Source: CAYMFD01 sp964389475
GTDB lineage: Bacteria > Bacteroidota > Bacteroidia > Chitinophagales > Saprospiraceae
NCBI GenBank assembly: GCA_964389475.1
Contig: CAYMFD010000162.1
Location: 1-5,901, forward strand
Direction: 5' to 3'
DNA: 5,901 nt
Below the pieces are notes generated by a model. The model searched no databases and was not told the origin of the DNA. It saw only the letters and a list, made by a program, of their open reading frames with translations. The position numbers and the translations under genes were made by a program. Positions 1 to 5,886 of the stretch are shown piece by piece. Every line of letters starts with the position of its first letter. The first letter of the stretch is position 1.

Positions 1-55
1 AGAGCGAGTCGCTAGAGCAGCCGCAGAGATGATTGCGGAGCATGATGGTGAGTAG
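1..55 (+). CDS. 3' end of an upstream gene, unidentified (partial)
   Basis: The frame starting at base 2 is open from the window edge to a TAG at 53-55 and reads ERVARAAAEMIAEHDGE. This is a charged, alanine-rich helical tail typical of a protein C-terminus. The other two forward frames close earlier (TAG at 13-15 and TGA at 30-32), so this is the likeliest coding frame. Seventeen residues are too few to identify a family. The downstream hsdR makes an HsdM or HsdS subunit a reasonable guess, but nothing in the residues proves it. It could equally be an unrelated gene, or not coding at all. Confidence 0.4.
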   Translation, partial: ERVARAAAEMIAEHDGE

Positions 56-96
56 TTACCTAGTAGATGACTACAGTCTGGATGCGGTAATCTGGA

Positions 97-213
97 GATT
101 CGTGAGCCTGTAGGCACCGCCAGAAGGATCTAAAAGCGCAAACAGGAGTGAGAGCTGTTTTGTGCTTCCAGATCGCTGATCATTTCCTTCGTCAAGATCA
201 CCACTCACGAATC
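97..213. repeat. 10-bp inverted repeat enclosing a hairpin
   Basis: GATTCGTGAG at 97-106 is the exact reverse complement of CTCACGAATC at 204-213. The arms lie about 97 bases apart and enclose the hairpin at 127-174. If the region is transcribed, they could close an outer stem over the inner one, giving a nested RNA structure. They could equally be binding half-sites or mobile element remnants. A 10-bp match in a region this size is suggestive but could be chance. Confidence 0.45.
127..174. repeat. Long imperfect stem-loop in the intergenic region
   Basis: The left arm at 127-145 pairs with the right arm at 155-174: 16 Watson-Crick pairs, one G-T wobble (138/163), two adjacent A-C mismatches (132-133/168-169) and one bulged T (158). 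The loop is nine bases, GAGTGAGAG. The following bases (GCTGATCATTTCC) have no T run, so this is not a standard rho-independent terminator. It could be a rho-assisted 3' end of the upstream gene, a leader structure, or an element recognised as DNA. The pairing is directly visible; its role is not. Confidence 0.6.
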
Positions 214-276
214 ACGTGGTCTGGCTGAGCGAATCGTCAGTCTGGGTTTTGCGCTTCCCATTCTTGATCCCCACAC

Positions 277-285
277 TGACATAAT
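277..285 (+). promoter_or_regulatory. Candidate extended -10 promoter element
   Basis: TGACATAAT matches the extended -10 pattern TGnTATAAT with one mismatch in the hexamer (CATAAT). A weak -35-like TTCCCA lies at 255-260 with a long 19-base spacer, as is tolerated with an extended -10. Transcription would begin near 291-293. That gives a leader of about 78 bases to the ATG at 370, but only about six bases to the ATG at 298. It would drive the DUF5677-like gene and perhaps all downstream genes. Confidence 0.4.
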
Positions 286-358
286 TAACTTTTTGGAATG
301 CATCCCATAGACAACTATCGAGACTACATTGAGCGGGAGAGAGACAACCTGCTGCCTC

Positions 359-364
359 AGGAGG
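359..364 (+). promoter_or_regulatory. Strong ribosome binding site deciding the start at 370
   Basis: A perfect AGGAGG sits five bases upstream of the ATG at 370. The in-frame ATG at 298 has only a weak TTGGA before it. This favours 370 as the main translation start of the DUF5677-like gene. Confidence 0.65.
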
Positions 365-369
365 ATCAT

Positions 370-1197
370 ATGGGTAAGATACCCGAGATCAGGAATCTTA
401 TTCATCACGAGATTACCTTGTATATAAGATACGCTTCTAATCTACTCCTAACGATGAATCTTGAGACATCCAATAAGTGGTTACTGGGCATGTTGTTTTT
501 ACGCCGCTATACACGACAACTCCTAGGCCTCGGAGCTGCTTTTAGTCTAGGTAACGCCACGGCCGCTAGATCTATACTGAGAGACAGTGTGGAGGTCTCT
601 ATCCAGATGCGTTATGCGCTTGTAGGTGATCACGAACTCAAAGCCATCGCCGTCGCCTACTGTCAAGAACGAGATAAGCGTGCCTGGCAGGACACGGCTA
701 TGAAGACGGATCTGATGGCGGGTAAGCAAAGACCTCCTTCAACAACCAGCCAAGACTCGGCTAAAGACCATGCTCTGCGCTATGACCGACTAAAAAAGCA
801 CGTAGTAGAGGAAAAGTTACTCAAGCGAGCAAAGTGGTATACGATAGTCGATCCCCAAGTCAGAAAGCTAGAGCGACTAGCACAAGAGATCGGAGATCAA
901 GATCTGTACGACTTACACTACCGCTTGCTTTCTGCCTCAGCTCATAATCAAGACTTACATCGTAGTGAGTATGAGCACAGCAATGGTCAACTCACCTTCT
1001 TTGACCTTACCTTTCCTTTTGGTCTGGCATCGATATACACACTGGCATCCTCTAGTCTACTATTCACACTGCTAGATGTCGAAAAAAATATATTTGGTAC
1101 TGTATCGAAAACCACTGCTCAACTCATGAGCGATATAAAAGTGGTCCAGGAGCAGCTCAGGCCACTACTTTACGAGCAGCCGTCGTTGTGGGAGTAG
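370..1197 (+). CDS. DUF5677-like all-helical protein (hypothetical)
   Basis: The product is 275 residues from the ATG at 370, chosen because a perfect AGGAGG precedes it at ideal spacing. The frame stays open upstream to an ATG at 298 (299 residues), and the extra 24 residues look protein-like, so that start cannot be excluded. The protein appears helical throughout. Two segments resemble the conserved core of the DUF5677 family as I know it: ARSILRDSVE with a following QMRYAL (residues 66-84), and YRLLSASAHN (184-193). The second contains R185-x6-H192, which fits the Rx4-6H spacing of HEPN ribonucleases, but catalysis is unproven. Segment 216-236 is hydrophobic but fits a buried helix better than a clear membrane span. 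The gene is first in the run and separated by 46 bases from the ATPase gene. DUF5677 proteins have no settled function. Family assignment is moderate; any toxin or nuclease role is inference. Confidence 0.7.
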   Translation: MGKIPEIRNLIHHEITLYIRYASNLLLTMNLETSNKWLLGMLFLRRYTRQLLGLGAAFSLGNATAARSILRDSVEVSIQMRYALVGDHELKAIAVAYCQERDKRAWQDTAMKTDLMAGKQRPPSTTSQDSAKDHALRYDRLKKHVVEEKLLKRAKWYTIVDPQVRKLERLAQEIGDQDLYDLHYRLLSASAHNQDLHRSEYEHSNGQLTFFDLTFPFGLASIYTLASSSLLFTLLDVEKNIFGTVSKTTAQLMSDIKVVQEQLRPLLYEQPSLWE

Positions 1198-1213
1198 GTG
1201 ATTTGTGATATCT

Positions 1214-1229
1214 TGGTATTGTTATACCA
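1214..1229. repeat. Perfect 6-bp palindrome before the ATPase gene
   Basis: TGGTAT (1214-1219) and ATACCA (1224-1229) are perfect reverse complements around a four-base centre, TGTT. The element fills the short gap between the DUF5677-like stop codon and the ATPase start, three bases upstream of the GGTGG ribosome binding site. As RNA it would form a small hairpin next to that site; as DNA it has the symmetry of an operator. It would fall inside coding sequence if the alternative GTG start at 1205 is used. Confidence 0.45.
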
Positions 1230-1232
1230 TTT

Positions 1233-1237
1233 GGTGG
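1233..1237 (+). promoter_or_regulatory. Ribosome binding site for the ATPase start at 1244
   Basis: GGTGG lies six bases before the ATG at 1244. A competing AGGTG at 1196-1200 precedes an in-frame GTG at 1205 by four bases. I favour 1244 because it is an ATG with good spacing and the protein then opens with a typical basic, polar helix. The 13 extra residues from 1205 are an odd tryptophan-rich stretch. Confidence 0.45.
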
Positions 1238-1243
1238 TCAGTA

Positions 1244-2575
1244 ATGAAACGCAGTAAGAAAGAACAAGAACGTTACTTGACTTGGTTAGGGCAGAGGAGG
1301 GCTACCAAGGCTATTCTTCGTAAATCTAAGAACCAAAAGGTGTCAAGCTTAACCGAACAGGCACTATCTACCATTGGTAATCACTACAAAACCGATCAGT
1401 TGATAGCACACATTGTAGACTGTGAGCATACCCTAGTTCCATTATCACCCGGTGGTAGTAAAAAAACACGTCGGTCTATCAAGATTCCGAGCCGCTTTTC
1501 ACTGGTTCACAATGAGAGACCATCCTTTAATGTTATTCACCAATTGTTTGATATACTGTATCGCGAGGGTTGTAAAGACTTGATCATTGACTTTTCTCAG
1601 TGCAAGGATATTGATTTAGGCGCTGAAATCTACCTGGACTCCATCCTGAAAAACTTCATTCGTCAATATGAAAATAATCCAAATAGCAGGTCTCCATCCA
1701 TCACATACAAGGAGCCATCAGGCAAAGTGAATGAACTACTCAAGTCTATCGGGCCATATCAGTACATATTGGGACTCGACAATAAGTATGATGGTGTGCT
1801 TACCTGTCCTCTGTGTGAGTACAGCGAAAATGATGGTGTGCAAGGGCATCAGCAAAGTGTGAATGACCTCACTCAGTATGTTTTGTCGTGTATAGAGCAG
1901 ATGGGGCGACAGCTGTCACCGCTAGCCGAAAAAAGCTTGTGTCGAGTCATCGGTGAGATCATGAGTAATGCCAATGAACACAGCTCAATAGACCGTAGAT
2001 ACTCTGTTGGCTATTTTACTGAAAAAACAGAAGGTACTTCCAGAAAGGGGGTATTTAAGTTGGCCATTATGAATGTAGGAGATACGATTTACGAAAAGTT
2101 TAAGTCGCCTAAATGTGCTGCTATAAGTACGGTAAGCAAAATGGAAGACATTAGTAAGCATTACAGAGATAAAGATCTGTTCCGAAAGGGCTTAACAGAA
2201 GAGTCCTTGTGGACGCTGTATGCACTTCAAGACAATGTCACCTCTACTACCGATCCCAGAGGTAACGGCTCTATTCGCTTTATTGATCATTTTTACAAAT
2301 TAAACAGCAATTTTGACGACGATGAATCATGGATGGCACTAATCTCTGGAAAAGCAAGGATACTTTTCGATGGTAGGCATAATGTAGTTTCAGGAACCAA
2401 ACCACAAGAAAAGTCGTTAGCAAGTATTACATTCAACAAAGAAGAATCCCTCTGGCACCCGCCGGACAGTAGAAACGTTAAGAGTAGCAAATTGTATTTT
2501 CCAGGTACTCTCTTGCAAGCTAGCATCGTTTTTGATCACACAGACTTTATACCACATGGGAAACGTAACAATTGA
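1244..2575 (+). CDS. GHKL-type ATP-binding protein with N-terminal STAS-like region
   Basis: The product is 443 residues from the ATG at 1244 (456 if the GTG at 1205 is used). Residues 1-30 are basic. Residues 92-140 look STAS-like, with a buried strand DLIIDFSQC (112-120) and a following helix. A CPLC pair sits at 188-191. The C-terminal half is a GHKL ATPase domain. Its N-box is E238-x3-N242-x3-H246. A divergent G1 box, NVGDTI (277-282), has Asn where the adenine-contacting Asp usually sits. A glycine-rich RGNGSI (339-344) acts as a G2 box, and a late GTLLQASIVF strand (421-430) closes the fold. No histidine-kinase dimerisation box, receiver or membrane segment is visible, so it is unlikely to be a classical sensor kinase. 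The closest analogy is the anti-sigma/switch kinase type (SpoIIAB, RsbW). The gene overlaps the STAS-like gene by 20 bases, which implies coupled translation and a working pair. It is more AT-rich than hsdR. Fold assignment is confident; function is inferred. Confidence 0.8.
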   Translation: MKRSKKEQERYLTWLGQRRATKAILRKSKNQKVSSLTEQALSTIGNHYKTDQLIAHIVDCEHTLVPLSPGGSKKTRRSIKIPSRFSLVHNERPSFNVIHQLFDILYREGCKDLIIDFSQCKDIDLGAEIYLDSILKNFIRQYENNPNSRSPSITYKEPSGKVNELLKSIGPYQYILGLDNKYDGVLTCPLCEYSENDGVQGHQQSVNDLTQYVLSCIEQMGRQLSPLAEKSLCRVIGEIMSNANEHSSIDRRYSVGYFTEKTEGTSRKGVFKLAIMNVGDTIYEKFKSPKCAAISTVSKMEDISKHYRDKDLFRKGLTEESLWTLYALQDNVTSTTDPRGNGSIRFIDHFYKLNSNFDDDESWMALISGKARILFDGRHNVVSGTKPQEKSLASITFNKEESLWHPPDSRNVKSSKLYFPGTLLQASIVFDHTDFIPHGKRNN

Positions 2576-2894
2576 TTTAGGCACCTACCAAAGTAATGGA
2601 GTAAAGGTATTCTCAGGAAGACCTAGCGGTAAAGCGGTTAGACAGAGATCTGGATTCACCAATAAAATGCTGGATGCGGAAGAGCTTACATTGGTTATAC
2701 CCGCTGACACCTTCGATGTTAATCCATCATTTTTGGAAGAATTAATTAGAGAAGTAGTTGCACAGATAGGAGGTAATGCATTTATAAAAAAGTTCAGGTT
2801 AGACAGTAAGCCCGAGAAGCGTTTTATGGATGATGTACACGAGGCTATCGGTAGAATAGATTTAAGTTACAGTCCACTATCATACCTCTTCTAA
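2556..2894 (+). CDS. STAS-like protein, DUF4325 type
   Basis: The product is 112 residues from the ATG at 2556; a TTG at 2532 would give 120. Neither start has a Shine-Dalgarno, and the gene begins inside the end of the ATPase gene, so translation is probably coupled. The pattern fits the DUF4325 STAS-like family: an N-terminal strand, GRPSGKAVRQR (21-31), a central strand ELTLVIPA (43-50), then NPSFLEELIREV (56-67) and a final strand NAFIKKFRL (74-82). The position often filled by an Asp-Phe pair at the end of the central strand reads Ile-Pro here, which may alter any phosphate-dependent switching. STAS proteins next to GHKL ATPases commonly act as the partner whose binding is set by nucleotide state or phosphorylation. 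Here the partner is most likely the protein encoded immediately upstream. The stop overlaps the next start as TAATG. Family call is good; the regulated target is unknown. Confidence 0.72.
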   Translation: MGNVTIDLGTYQSNGVKVFSGRPSGKAVRQRSGFTNKMLDAEELTLVIPADTFDVNPSFLEELIREVVAQIGGNAFIKKFRLDSKPEKRFMDDVHEAIGRIDLSYSPLSYLF

Positions 2895-3421
2895 TGGAGC
2901 CAGGATGGATAAGTGCTATAGCGCATGCAATTGTTGCTGGATTTAACATCTATCTATTTGTAAAGTATGTGTATCGTGATCCAGTTGCCGCACTCCAAAA
3001 GAAAGCTGAGTACAATCGATTTATTGCCAAGAAGGATCGTAGAGATAGTCTCCATTCTCTGGTACTAGTTAACGCCATGCCAGGCTTTTTCGTAGCTATT
3101 GAAGAGTTATACCAAGCAGGTAGTAGCGGAAATTCGGCTGAAAACAAACGACTAATTATCAAATCACTGTGCCGTCGAATACGTCGTTCAATAGAAGAGC
3201 CAGTTAGGATAGTACATTCACTAGATAGTGCTCGTATCAAAGAAGCTTTAGACTTATTTAGCGAGTCTGCTATTGCATGGTTGGGCCAAGGCCAGCTTGA
3301 CTCTGCGAGATATGAGGAGCAAGTATCTACTCTTTATTCTACGATCATCAGAGTTGTACTAGAATACGATGGTACGCTTCATGATAGCCCTCATGACTGG
3401 AGTAAGCTGCAAACAGTATGA
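2894..3421 (+). CDS. Orphan protein with one N-terminal membrane segment
   Basis: The product is 175 residues and I do not recognise its family. Residues 5-25 (ISAIAHAIVAGFNIYLFVKY onward) form one hydrophobic segment, followed by a basic stretch, KKAEYNRFIAKKDRR (36-50). By the positive-inside rule this anchors the protein with its body in the cytoplasm. The remainder looks helical, with arginine-rich CRRIRRSIEEPVR (93-105) and a second helical pair at 115-160. No catalytic motif is evident. Its start shares one base with the preceding stop (TAATG) and its stop is overlapped by the hsdR start (ATGA), so it is locked between the STAS-like gene and hsdR with no Shine-Dalgarno of its own. That arrangement implies fixed stoichiometry and a shared role, for example as a tether or effector for the ATPase/STAS pair. 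Its base composition matches the ATPase and STAS-like genes rather than hsdR. Confidence 0.7.
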   Translation: MEPGWISAIAHAIVAGFNIYLFVKYVYRDPVAALQKKAEYNRFIAKKDRRDSLHSLVLVNAMPGFFVAIEELYQAGSSGNSAENKRLIIKSLCRRIRRSIEEPVRIVHSLDSARIKEALDLFSESAIAWLGQGQLDSARYEEQVSTLYSTIIRVVLEYDGTLHDSPHDWSKLQTV

Positions 3422-5886
3422 ACGAACGCCAGACCGAATACCAGCTCGTAGAACCTACCTTGCAAGAGGCAGGCTGGTCTGCTACGGGTGAGGGTAAGAT
3501 CTGGCACCAGTTTCCCATCAATCAAGGTCGCATACTAGGCGCTGGTCGTCGCAAGCCACCGCTCAAGGCCGACTATGTGCTCGAGTATCGTGGTAAGCGC
3601 CTAGCCGTCATCGAGGTCAAGGCCCGGGATAAATACTACACGGCTGGCCTCGACCAAGCCAAAGACTATGCACAACGACTAGATGTACGCTACACCTACG
3701 CAACCAATGGGCAGCGCATCTATCAGGTGGATATGTTGACGGGGCAGGAGCGAGACGTCGATCACTACCCCACGCCTGATGAGCTGTGGGACATGACCTA
3801 CCCTACCCCGAAGAGCGACCTAGAGGCAGACCAGCAGGGCTGGCGTGGGCGATTGCTCGCAGCGCCTTATGCCTTATTTAGAGGGCAGTGGCAGCCACGA
3901 TATTTTCAGCGAGTCGCGGTAGAGAGAGTGCTCAGTGCTATCGCAGATGGGCAAGACCGCCTACTACTCACCATGGCTACAGGGACGGGCAAGACCGCTA
4001 CGGCCTTTCACATCTGCTGGAAGCTATTCGAGGCCAAGTGGAATCTGCGTCGTGATGGTCGCCGACGTCCACGGATTCTATTTCTGGCAGATCGCAATAT
4101 TCTTGCGGATCAAGCATTTAATGCATTCGTAGGCTTCGAGGAAGAGGCACTCGTCAGGATCAAACCGTCTGAGATCAAGAAGGCTGGTCATGTACCGACT
4201 AATGGTAGTGTCTTTTTTACCATCTTCCAGACCTTTATGTCAGGCAGTAACGAGGAGGCCGAGGCACGCCGTATCGAGCCCATCAGCCTAGCAGCAGAGT
4301 CTACCGATGTGTTGGATGACGATAGCGAAGAGGCTGCGGATGGCACGCCTTACTTTGGGGAGTATGCGTCTGACTTCTTTGACCTGATCATCATCGACGA
4401 GTGTCACCGCGGTGGCAGACGAGACGAGAGTAGCTGGCGGGAAATCCTCAATTACTTCGGGGATGCCGTGCAACTGGGCCTCACTGCTACACCCAAGCGA
4501 GACGTCAACGGCGATACGTATGACTACTTTGGTAAACCAGTGTACGAGTACTCACTTGCCGAGGGTATCGAGGACGGCTACCTTACACCTTTTCGCGTCA
4601 AGCAGATCTCTACCACAGGAGACGAATATCAGTATATGCCAGAGGACCTTGTCCTATCAGGGGAGATCGATCCCAATAAGGTATATGGTATCAGACAGCA
4701 GGGGAGTCAGATTATCATCGATGATATAGAACAGTACCGTGTGAGTCTTTACTTACAAATGGTTGATCCCTCTCACAAGACACTGGTGTTCTGTGACACA
4801 CAGGATCATGCGGCGATGATAAGGGATCTTATCAATAGATTGAGTCCTGCTACTAGCACCATGTACTGTGTGCGAGTGACAGCTGACGACGGCGCCAGAG
4901 GCGAGCAACACCTGAGGGATTTTCAAAACGACGAAAAGTCTATCCCTACTGTGCTCACCACCTCGCGTAAACTCAGTACGGGTGTAGATGCGCCAGAAGT
5001 ACGCAACATCGTATTACTGCGTCATGTATCGAGTATCGTAGAGTTTAAGCAGATCGTTGGTCGAGGTACCCGTCTAGCTGATGGCAAGGACTACTTTACG
5101 ATCTATGACTTTGTGAAGGCATACGAGCACTTTAGTGATCCAGCATGGGATGGACCACCCGCCGATCCACCACCTGGACCTCCCGGCCCAGTTGCCTGCG
5201 CAGATTGTGGACAGTCTCCTTGTGTATGTAGGACAGAGGACCCACCACCGCTAGTCTGTACACTGTGCAATAATGATCCTTGTGTATGCGACGACGGCCC
5301 TCGCACCACCATACGTGTACAGCTTGCAGACGGCAAGGCACGAGAACTAGACAGCATGGTCAAGACTGTATTCTATGGACCTAACGGCCGGATGATCAGC
5401 CAGCGAGAATTCTTAGCTCAGCTGTATGGAGACCTACAAAGCAAATACCCAGATATAGATAGCCTACGTCGACAGTGGGCATCTCCCATCACCCGCCAGC
5501 AACTACTCGATGAGTTGGCCATGCTGGGCTACGGTGATCAGCAATTACAAGATCTGACCAAACTCGTGCAAGGCGAGCATAGCGACCTCTACGACGTCCT
5601 TACCTATGTCGCCTATCATAAAGAGATGGTCCCTAGGATAGAGCGAGCCTCCAAAGCGAGAGTAGTCTTAAGCAACTACCAGTCAGAGATGCAGCAATTT
5701 CTCAATTTCGTCCTAGACCAGTACGTCGACCAAGGGGTAAGTGAAATAGCAGAAAGTAAACTTGCTGACTTGATCACACTACAGTACGACTCTATAGCAG
5801 ATGCGAAGCAATCTCTAGGGCAAATCTCTAAGATAAGACAGAGGTACATCGATGTACAAGCCGCCCTATACAATGCTGCTGGGTAG
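3418..5886 (+). CDS. hsdR: Type I restriction enzyme R subunit, EcoEI-type
   Basis: This is a complete 822-residue HsdR, the subunit that translocates and cleaves unmethylated DNA in the HsdR-HsdM-HsdS complex. Residues 1-125 are a PD-(D/E)xK nuclease domain: D52, E66-V-K68 and a downstream Q80-x3-Y84. The SF2 motor follows: Walker A ATGTGKT (187-193), DECH (327-330), TAT (356-358), a motif IV region KTLVFCD (454-460), and motifs V-VI ending in QIVGRGTR (545-552). A proline-rich linker (578-591) leads to two CxxC-x4-CVC units (594-604 and 614-624), probably zinc-binding. Residues 635-822 match the EcoEI R C-terminal domain, including HSDLYDVLTYVAYH (721-734). All key catalytic residues are present, so it should be active if its partners exist. 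An acidic insert (about 293-309) precedes the DECH motif. The start overlaps the preceding gene as ATGA, with no well-placed Shine-Dalgarno, so it depends on coupled translation. It is richer in GC than the three genes before it. Confidence 0.95.
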   Translation: MNERQTEYQLVEPTLQEAGWSATGEGKIWHQFPINQGRILGAGRRKPPLKADYVLEYRGKRLAVIEVKARDKYYTAGLDQAKDYAQRLDVRYTYATNGQRIYQVDMLTGQERDVDHYPTPDELWDMTYPTPKSDLEADQQGWRGRLLAAPYALFRGQWQPRYFQRVAVERVLSAIADGQDRLLLTMATGTGKTATAFHICWKLFEAKWNLRRDGRRRPRILFLADRNILADQAFNAFVGFEEEALVRIKPSEIKKAGHVPTNGSVFFTIFQTFMSGSNEEAEARRIEPISLAAESTDVLDDDSEEAADGTPYFGEYASDFFDLIIIDECHRGGRRDESSWREILNYFGDAVQLGLTATPKRDVNGDTYDYFGKPVYEYSLAEGIEDGYLTPFRVKQISTTGDEYQYMPEDLVLSGEIDPNKVYGIRQQGSQIIIDDIEQYRVSLYLQMVDPSHKTLVFCDTQDHAAMIRDLINRLSPATSTMYCVRVTADDGARGEQHLRDFQNDEKSIPTVLTTSRKLSTGVDAPEVRNIVLLRHVSSIVEFKQIVGRGTRLADGKDYFTIYDFVKAYEHFSDPAWDGPPADPPPGPPGPVACADCGQSPCVCRTEDPPPLVCTLCNNDPCVCDDGPRTTIRVQLADGKARELDSMVKTVFYGPNGRMISQREFLAQLYGDLQSKYPDIDSLRRQWASPITRQQLLDELAMLGYGDQQLQDLTKLVQGEHSDLYDVLTYVAYHKEMVPRIERASKARVVLSNYQSEMQQFLNFVLDQYVDQGVSEIAESKLADLITLQYDSIADAKQSLGQISKIRQRYIDVQAALYNAAG
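5197..5289 (+). repeat. Tandem cysteine-module repeat inside hsdR
   Basis: Two copies of a CxxC-x4-CVC module are encoded at 5197-5229 and 5257-5289, exactly 60 bases (20 codons) apart. The DNA also repeats: CCTTGTGTATG occurs at 5218-5228 and again at 5278-5288. This points to an in-frame tandem duplication of one zinc-knuckle-like unit. Each unit offers four cysteines, enough to coordinate one zinc ion. The first copy is preceded by a proline-rich linker. Confidence 0.75.

Larger units (their letters stand above)
56..369. other. Non-coding leader region before the DUF5677-like gene
   Basis: This stretch of about 310 bases holds no convincing gene on either strand. It contains a long imperfect hairpin (127-174), a 10-bp inverted repeat enclosing it (97-106 and 204-213), an extended -10 element (277-285) and, at its 3' end, a Shine-Dalgarno sequence (359-364). 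I see no intrinsic terminator: no stem is followed by a T run. If the downstream gene starts at the ATG at 298 instead of 370, the non-coding part ends at 297. Confidence 0.6.

Noticed and set aside
45..113. A 22-codon forward reading frame (ATG at 45, TAG at 111) with GGAG four bases upstream, overlapping the upstream gene's end.
   Set aside because: Its length is within chance expectation, it has no recognisable motif, and the upstream GGAG is part of the overlapping partial frame. Conservation data would be needed to support it.
127..174. The intergenic hairpin as an intrinsic terminator.
   Set aside because: The stem is followed by GCTGATCATTTCC, without the T run such terminators need, and the stem is interrupted by mismatches and a bulge.
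74..245. An 8-base direct repeat, CAGTCTGG, at 74-81 and 238-245, considered as possible attachment-site or insertion duplication.
   Set aside because: It is too short to stand out from chance and no mobile element lies between the copies.
205..408. A 67-codon reverse-strand reading frame across the promoter region and start of the DUF5677-like gene.
   Set aside because: It overlaps the forward gene start, the promoter candidate and the ribosome binding site, and its translation shows no domain-like pattern.
3935..4729. Alternative forward reading frames inside hsdR (3935-4132 and 4412-4729).
   Set aside because: They lie entirely within well-supported helicase-domain coding sequence and have no motif.
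5103..5363. Reverse-strand reading frames opposite the hsdR proline/cysteine linker.
   Set aside because: They are shadows of a repetitive GC-rich coding region; their Gly/Ser-rich translation mirrors the proline codons on the coding strand.
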